A DNA stretch of 64,000 nucleotides, taken from Nocardioides kribbensis (GTDB taxonomy: Bacteria; Actinomycetota; Actinomycetes; Propionibacteriales; Nocardioidaceae). Each line of letters opens with the position of its first letter. Position 1 is the stretch's first letter. The notes under the pieces were generated by a model. It was not told where the DNA came from, made no database searches, and worked only from the letters and a program-made list of their open reading frames with translations. The position numbers and the translations under genes were made by a program. Of the stretch, positions 60,067-64,000 are shown piece after piece. The stretch is from the NCBI RefSeq assembly GCF_015070375.1, contig NZ_JADCLL010000005.1:310001-374000 (forward strand), read 5' to 3'.

Positions 60067-61473
60067 TTAACCGATCCGCTCGCGACGACCCAGGATGCCT
60101 TGGGGTCTGATCAGCAGGATGAGGATGAGCACGACGAGGGCGCCGACCTCCTTGATCGACGAGGGCACCCCGAAGAGGGGGCCGACCTCGACCATCAGGC
60201 CGATCACCATCGAGCCGAACAGCGCGCCCCAGATGGTGCCGAGGCCGCCCAGCGTGACCGCCGCGAAGACCAGCAGCAGCAGCTTGAAGCCCATCAGGAA
60301 GTTGACCTGGCTGTTGATGGCCAGCAGCACGCCCGAGAGCCCGGACAGCGCGGTGCCGAGGATCCACGCGTAGCTGATGACGCCGTCGACGCGCATGCCG
60401 GAGGAGGCGGCCAGGGCGGGGTTGTCGGAGACCGCCCGCATGGCCTTGCCGAGGCGGGTGCGCATGAGCGCCACGCAGACCGCGGCGATCGCCACGAGCG
60501 CGATCAGGATGATCGCGAGCTCCTTGTCGGCCAGCGCGATCGGCCCGTAGCTCTCACGCGCCTGGCTGGTGTACTGCGAGAGCGACTTGGTCGAGCTGGA
60601 GAAGAAGTACTGGTAGAGGCTGCGCAGGAAGAGCCCGAAGCCGATCGAGACGATCATCATCGCGATCAGGCCGGTGCCCCGGGCGCGCAGGGGTCTCCAC
60701 AGCGCGCGGTCCTGGGCCCAGCCGAAGGCCGCGCAGACGACCACCGCCACGATGCCGGCCACGATGACGGGCAGGCCGAAGGTGCGGTTGGCGACGTAGG
60801 CCGAGATGCCGCCCAGGGTGATCAGCTCGCCGTGGGAGAAGTTCGTCAGGCCGGTGGCGCCGAAGATCAGCGACAGGCCGAGGGCCGCCAGGGCCACGAT
60901 CAGGCCGAACTTCACCCCGGACACCAGGGCCGCGGCCAGCTTGTCGGCGAAGGTCGCGGTGTCGGCCGCGACGACGCCGATCGGGAAGGCGCCGAAGTTG
61001 TTGGGGCCGTCGAGACGCGCGACGACGGTCACCGAGGAGGGCGTGTCGGAGTCGAGCTCCACCCCCTCCGGCAGCGTCGCCTCGTCGAGGGTCACGGTGT
61101 AGGTGCCCTTCGCCGGGACGGCGATGATGGCGCGTCCCTCGGCGTCGGTGACGCCCTCGCCGACCTCCTGGTCGGACTCGTCGGTGACGGTCAGGCCGAC
61201 GTCGGGGATCGGCGTGCCGTTGCCCTCGGAGTCGAGGTTCGAGCTGTCGGTGAGGAGGACGTTGATGCCGGTCTCGTCAGGACCGATCGTCGGCTGCGGG
61301 GCGCCGGCGTCACCCGAGGGCGAGGCCCCGGGGGAGGCCGAGGACTCCGCCGACGGACTGCTGGACGGGCTGGGGCTGGGGCTCGTCGTCCCGGCGTGGG
61401 CGGCCAGTGGCAGCAGGACCGCCACCAGCGAGGCCGCCACGAGCGCGAGGAGCGCCATCAATCGCGAAGCCAC
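60067..61473 (-). CDS. livH: LivH permease with secreted N-terminal beta domain
   Basis: A 468-aa permease, about 170 residues longer than usual LivH. Residues 1-27 look like a signal peptide (ending LPLAAHA), 28-60 are a Ser/Pro linker, and 61-165 a predicted Ig-like/carboxypeptidase-regulatory-like beta domain (VGLTVTDESDQEVGEGVTDA, GTYTVTLDEATLPEGVEL). Residues about 178-468 are the normal permease (LIFGATGLTNFSHGELITLG, LGKAMRAVSDNPALAASSGM). The GTG at 61473 has AGGAG 6 nt upstream and begins the signal peptide. The outer domain may help dock LivK. First gene of livHMGF; -10-like TACACT at 61519-61524. Confidence 0.9.
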   Translation of the reverse strand: MASRLMALLALVAASLVAVLLPLAAHAGTTSPSPSPSSSPSAESSASPGASPSGDAGAPQPTIGPDETGINVLLTDSSNLDSEGNGTPIPDVGLTVTDESDQEVGEGVTDAEGRAIIAVPAKGTYTVTLDEATLPEGVELDSDTPSSVTVVARLDGPNNFGAFPIGVVAADTATFADKLAAALVSGVKFGLIVALAALGLSLIFGATGLTNFSHGELITLGGISAYVANRTFGLPVIVAGIVAVVVCAAFGWAQDRALWRPLRARGTGLIAMMIVSIGFGLFLRSLYQYFFSSSTKSLSQYTSQARESYGPIALADKELAIILIALVAIAAVCVALMRTRLGKAMRAVSDNPALAASSGMRVDGVISYAWILGTALSGLSGVLLAINSQVNFLMGFKLLLLVFAAVTLGGLGTIWGALFGSMVIGLMVEVGPLFGVPSSIKEVGALVVLILILLIRPQGILGRRERIG

Positions 61474-61518
61474 ACACAACTCCTGTCGTTCCACGCACTT
61501 CCGGCGAGGGCTGCGAGG

Positions 61519-61550
61519 AGTGTAGGGGTCGGCGGGGCTCGCGCAAGGGC
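61519..61550 (-). promoter_or_regulatory. Probable livH promoter with shared GCCCTTGCGC motif
   Basis: -10 TACACT (61519-61524) with TTGCGC 16 bp upstream, inside the 10-mer GCCCTTGCGC (61541-61550, minus strand) that also lies at the livK promoter. Confidence 0.45.
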
Positions 61551-61677
61551 TCTGTGACGGACCGACACCAAACGGTGACAACCCTGATGCAGGCACCCGG
61601 GCACGCGGGGGCCCCCGACCCGGGCGCAGACGGGCGCGGGTCGTCCAGGGACCGACGGGCGCCGCCCGGCGCCGCGG

Positions 61678-62301
61678 TCAGGAACCGGGGCCGGAGGCGA
61701 TGCCAGGGCCGTGGGTGACGACCCCCTCGGCCACCTGGCGCATCGAGAGCCGCAGGTCCATCGCAGTCTTCTGGATCCAGCGGAAGGCCTCGGGCTCGGA
61801 GACCTTCAGCTGCTCCTGGAGGATGCCCTTGGCCCGGTCGACGGCCTTGCGCGTCTCGAGCCGATCGGTGAGGTCGGCGACCTCCGTCTCCAGCTGCAGC
61901 ACCTCGGCGAAGCGGCTGACCGCCATCTCGATGGCCGGCACCAGGTCGCTCTGGGTGAAGGGCTTGACCAGGTAGGCCATGGCGCCGGCGTCGCGGGCCC
62001 GCTCGACCAGCTCGCGCTGGGAGAAGGCGGTGAGGATGACGACGGGCGCGAGCCGCTGACCGGCGATGGACTCGGCGGCGGCGATGCCGTCGAGCACCGG
62101 CATCTTCACGTCGAGGATGACCAGGTCGGGGCGCAGCTGCTCGGCCAGCTCGATGGCCTTGGCGCCGTCGCCGGCCTGCCCCACCACCGACCAGCCCTCC
62201 TCGGTGAGCATCTCGGCGAGGTCCATGCGGATGAGCACCTCGTCCTCGGCGATCACGACCGTCCGGGTGCTGGGCGCGGCGGGGGCGGGGGCGTCGGTCA
62301 C
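61678..62301 (-). CDS. pdtaR: ANTAR-domain response regulator PdtaR
   Basis: A 207-aa two-domain regulator. The receiver has acidic pocket AEDE, phospho-acceptor Asp64 (VILDVKMPVLDG), Thr/Ser (LTAFS) and Lys (VKPF). The ANTAR domain (about 140-200; AVDRAKGILQEQLKVSEPEA, MRQVAEGVV) binds paired RNA hairpins to stop transcription termination. It is the orthologue type of Rv1626. No partner kinase is adjacent. TAGCCT 6 nt before the GTG gives a leaderless start. Confidence 0.93.
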   Translation of the reverse strand: MTDAPAPAAPSTRTVVIAEDEVLIRMDLAEMLTEEGWSVVGQAGDGAKAIELAEQLRPDLVILDVKMPVLDGIAAAESIAGQRLAPVVILTAFSQRELVERARDAGAMAYLVKPFTQSDLVPAIEMAVSRFAEVLQLETEVADLTDRLETRKAVDRAKGILQEQLKVSEPEAFRWIQKTAMDLRLSMRQVAEGVVTHGPGIASGPGS

Positions 62302-62307
62302 GGCGAC

Positions 62308-62313
62308 AGGCTA
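62308..62313 (-). promoter_or_regulatory. Leaderless -10 box of pdtaR
   Basis: TAGCCT ends 6 nt before the GTG at 62301. Confidence 0.55.
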
Positions 62314-62427
62314 TCGTCCGCCGCGCCGCGGCCGTGCGCGAGACCGTGGGGCGCCGACCGGCGGGGCCTGCACCCGGCCCACCTCGGTCGGAGGCGCAGG
62401 AGGGCCTCGGGAGGCGGCGCCTCGGTG

Positions 62428-62619
62428 TCAGGCCGGGTGCTGCGCGCGCCGCGCCGTGCGGGGCGTGGCGAGGAAGAGCTCGACCTCGGCCCGCTCGAGG
62501 CGCCGACGGGCGGCGTCGGTGGCACCCTCGCGGGCGTTGCGCACCGCGCGCTCGTGGCTGGCGCGCGCCCACCGCCACGGCGCCCAGCGGCCGCCCCTGC
62601 CGATCACTGCCCTCGCCAT
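62428..62619 (-). CDS. Small Arg-rich protein, 63 aa
   Basis: A basic helical protein (GGRWAPWRWARASHERAVRN, then RRRLERAEVELFLA) with no known domain; nucleic-acid or membrane-surface binding is possible. It has one of the best promoters in the window: -35 TCGACA and -10 TACAGT with 17-bp spacing, -10 ending 7 nt before the ATG. This makes it likely to be a real gene. It is divergent from the tRNA gene. Confidence 0.6.
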   Translation of the reverse strand: MARAVIGRGGRWAPWRWARASHERAVRNAREGATDAARRRLERAEVELFLATPRTARRAQHPA

Positions 62620-62626
62620 GAGTCAA

Positions 62627-62655
62627 ACTGTAGTGATCTGGTCGACTTTTGTCGA
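62627..62655 (-). promoter_or_regulatory. SigA promoter of the Arg-rich small gene
   Basis: -10 TACAGT (62627-62632), 17-bp spacer, -35 TCGACA (62650-62655), both close to consensus. Confidence 0.65.
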
Positions 62656-62656
62656 C
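62641..62656. promoter_or_regulatory. GTCGAC-TTTT-GTCGAC dyad over the divergent promoters
   Basis: Two GTCGAC hexamers 4 nt apart overlap the -35 of the Arg-rich gene and lie 45 bp upstream of the tRNA. It may be a regulator site. Confidence 0.45.
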
Positions 62657-62700
62657 TGTCGAGCCCGTAGCACCGTCGGGTAGCGTCTGCGCGCGTCGTG

Positions 62701-62773
62701 GCCCCGGTAGCCCAACGGCAGAGGCGATGGTCTCAAACACCATGCAGTGTGGGTTCGAATCCCACCCGGGGCA
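62701..62773 (+). tRNA. tRNA with anticodon CAA (Leu), class I shape
   Basis: A 73-nt cloverleaf. Acceptor GCCCCGG/CCGGGGC, D arm with GG at 18-19, anticodon stem ATGGT/ACCAT around loop CTCAAAC (anticodon CAA, reads UUG), 5-nt variable loop GCAGT, T arm GTGGG-TTCGAAT-CCCAC, discriminator A; CCA is not encoded. Normal leucine tRNAs are class II with a long variable arm, so this one is unusual. A -10-like TAGCGT at 62681-62686 could be its promoter. Confidence 0.88.
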
Positions 62774-62810
62774 CCCGTACGGCTCCCCCAGGAATGTCGG
62801 TGCGTGAGGG

Positions 62811-62816
62811 GATCCT
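62811..62816 (+). promoter_or_regulatory. Possible -10 box of the LAGLIDADG gene
   Basis: GATCCT ends 6 nt before the ATG at 62823. Co-transcription with the tRNA is also possible. Confidence 0.35.
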
Positions 62817-62822
62817 GGGGCC

Positions 62823-63584
62823 ATGCACCCCGACGAGCTGGTCGCCGCCGCCCGGCGGGAGCACGAGGGTGGCGCCAGCGACAGCGAGATCGGGCGCCGC
62901 CTCGGGGTGGCCCGCACGACCGTCCGCGACTGGCGGCTCGGGCGCTGGCGGGAGGATCGGCACCGCCGGCGCGACGTCGACTGCCCGACGTGTGGCGAGG
63001 CTCCGCTGGCGGCTGAGCCCTACGCCGTCCTCCTCGGCTACTACCTCGGCGACGGCTGCGTCTCGCAGCAGAGGCGCACCGTGTCGCTGCGGGTCGCGTG
63101 TGACGCCTCCCTGCCCGGCATCGTGGAGGACGTGGCCACGGTGGTCGCGCAGGTCCGCCCGCGGGCCCGGGTGTTCCGGGTGTCCGCTCCTGGCACGACG
63201 GTGGTCCACGTCAACTGGCGCCACTGGCCCTGCCTGTTCCCCCAGCACGGACCCGGCCGCAAGCACGAGCGCCCGATCGTGCTCGAGGCCTGGCAGCGCG
63301 AGGCGGTCGAGGCGCACCCCGCCGCCTTCCTGCGCGGGCTGTTCCACTCCGACGGCTCGCGCAGCGCCAACTGGACGTCGCGGCGGCTGCGTGACGGCAC
63401 GGTGCGCCGCTACGACTACCCCCGCTGGCAGTTCGTGAACGCCTCGGCCGACATCCGCGGCCTGTGCTGCTGGGCCCTCGACCTGGTCGAGGTGCCCTGG
63501 CGGCAGTCGGCCCACCGCACGATCAGCGTCTCCACGCGCGCCGGCGTCGCCCGCCTCGACGCGCTCATCGGCCTCAAGTCCTGA
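62823..63584 (+). CDS. Freestanding LAGLIDADG homing-endonuclease-like protein with N-terminal HTH
   Basis: A 253-aa protein. Residues 18-42 (ASDSEIGRRLGVARTTVRDW) form a resolvase-like helix-turn-helix, followed by a C-x2-C pair (54, 57). Two LAGLIDADG motifs follow, VLLGYYLGDG (Asp77) and FLRGLFHSDGS (Asp177), both keeping the metal-binding Asp. It could be an active homing nuclease or, like WhiA, a regulator derived from one. It begins 49 bp after the tRNA; no intron or intein lies nearby. Confidence 0.8.
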   Translation: MHPDELVAAARREHEGGASDSEIGRRLGVARTTVRDWRLGRWREDRHRRRDVDCPTCGEAPLAAEPYAVLLGYYLGDGCVSQQRRTVSLRVACDASLPGIVEDVATVVAQVRPRARVFRVSAPGTTVVHVNWRHWPCLFPQHGPGRKHERPIVLEAWQREAVEAHPAAFLRGLFHSDGSRSANWTSRRLRDGTVRRYDYPRWQFVNASADIRGLCCWALDLVEVPWRQSAHRTISVSTRAGVARLDALIGLKS

Positions 63585-63594
63585 GCGGAGCGGC

Positions 63595-64000
63595 TCAGGC
63601 CTCCGGGCGACGGTAGGCGGGGGCGACCTCGTTGATCGCGTCGCCCATCCGGTGGATGCGCAGCGCGTTGGTCGACCCCGGGATGCCGGGGGGCGCGCCG
63701 GCGATGATCACCACCAGGTCGCCCTCCTGCACGCGGCCGATGCGCAGCAGCTGCTCGTCGACCTGGCGCACCATCTCGTCGGTGTGCTCGACGGGCGCGG
63801 TCTTGAAGGTCTCCACACCCCAGCTCAGCGAGAGCTGCGAGCGCACGACCGCCTCGGGGGTGAAGGCCAGGATCGGGATCGGGCCGCGCAGCCGCGACAT
63901 CCGCCGGGCGGAGTCACCGGACTGGGTGAAGGCCACGACGTACTTGGCGCCCACGCGCTCGGCGACCTCGGCGGCCGCCTTGGCGATCACGCCGCCGTTG
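63595..64000 (-). CDS. pyk: Pyruvate kinase, C-terminal part (5' end outside window)
   Basis: The last 134 residues of pyruvate kinase; the gene continues past the window edge. AAAEVAERVGAKYVVAFTQSG and SARRMSRLRGPIPILAFTPE are the C-terminal regulatory domain, and LVVIIAGAPPGIPGSTNALRIHRMGD is the end typical of actinobacterial enzymes. It makes ATP and pyruvate in the last step of glycolysis. Its stop is 10 bp from the convergent LAGLIDADG gene. Confidence 0.94.
   Translation of the reverse strand, partial: NGGVIAKAAAEVAERVGAKYVVAFTQSGDSARRMSRLRGPIPILAFTPEAVVRSQLSLSWGVETFKTAPVEHTDEMVRQVDEQLLRIGRVQEGDLVVIIAGAPPGIPGSTNALRIHRMGDAINEVAPAYRRPEA

Noticed and set aside
61658-61673. GGCGCC-GCCC-GGCGCC hairpin after pdtaR
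   Set aside because: A 6-bp GC stem is common by chance in this DNA, too weak to call a terminator.

Overview
This is a 64 kb chromosomal window from a very GC-rich (above 70 percent) Gram-positive actinobacterium. The HrdB-type SigA with an Ala/Lys-rich N-terminus, the ParE/DUF7455 pair, the ergothioneine genes, PdtaR, DUF2613 and an AftD-like envelope protein are all actinobacterial. Gene order and content fit Nocardioidaceae (Nocardioides-like) best; that placement is inference. The genes are dense, with many ATGA/GTGA start-stop overlaps. More than twenty start codons lie 6-8 nt after a TANNNT-like -10 box, so much of the transcriptome is probably leaderless.

Layout. 0-7.3 kb: end of a DHA2 efflux pump, a methyltransferase, beta-carbonic anhydrase, two tandem paralogous small proteins, and topoisomerase IV ParE, which appears to start with ATC. 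7.3-11.6 kb: ergothioneine operon egtA-egtB-egtC-egtD (minus strand). 11.8-21.3 kb: MFS pump, primary sigma factor, HhH-GPD glycosylase-like protein, universal stress protein, GCS2-family ligase, DUF4192, DNA polymerase IV. 21.2-26.2 kb: 5-oxoprolinase pxpABC and an oligopeptidase B-like peptidase. 26.4-33.8 kb: group 2 sigma factor, coaE, sulfotransferase, rpsA, a kinase-fold phosphotransferase, and a protein with 13 perfect-register decapeptide repeats. 33.9-47.9 kb: a cell-envelope polysaccharide cluster (DUF3068, GT-C-like membrane protein, acyltransferase 3, 1,422-aa AftD-like arabinosyltransferase, methyltransferase, GT4, DUF2613, second membrane protein, flippase). It resembles the Mycobacterium Rv0224c-Rv0228 / aftD gene set. 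48-52.8 kb: polA and small enzymes. 53-61.5 kb: a branched-chain amino-acid-type ABC transporter split into livK (plus) and livHMGF (minus), with a rhodopsin gene and its retinal-forming blh oxygenase between the halves. 61.7-64 kb: PdtaR, a class-I-shaped tRNA with a Leu CAA anticodon, a LAGLIDADG protein, and the end of pyruvate kinase.

How the parts work together. Blh would cleave beta-carotene to retinal. The rhodopsin keeps the full proton-pump set (Asp99/Thr103/Glu110, Lys235, His60). It also has Gly156 where bacteriorhodopsin has Trp138, the position that lets xanthorhodopsin bind a carotenoid antenna. The divergent intergenic region between them holds two clean inverted repeats. livK carries an inverted repeat whose half-site recurs upstream of livH.

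Other unusual items are a 46-bp double-palindromic repeat present three times in one orientation (1362, 11788, 22204), a 30-bp perfect palindrome at 3019, a LivH permease fused to a secreted N-terminal beta domain, and a lower-GC patch inside the AftD-like gene. No CRISPR array, rRNA, prophage or insertion sequence was seen.
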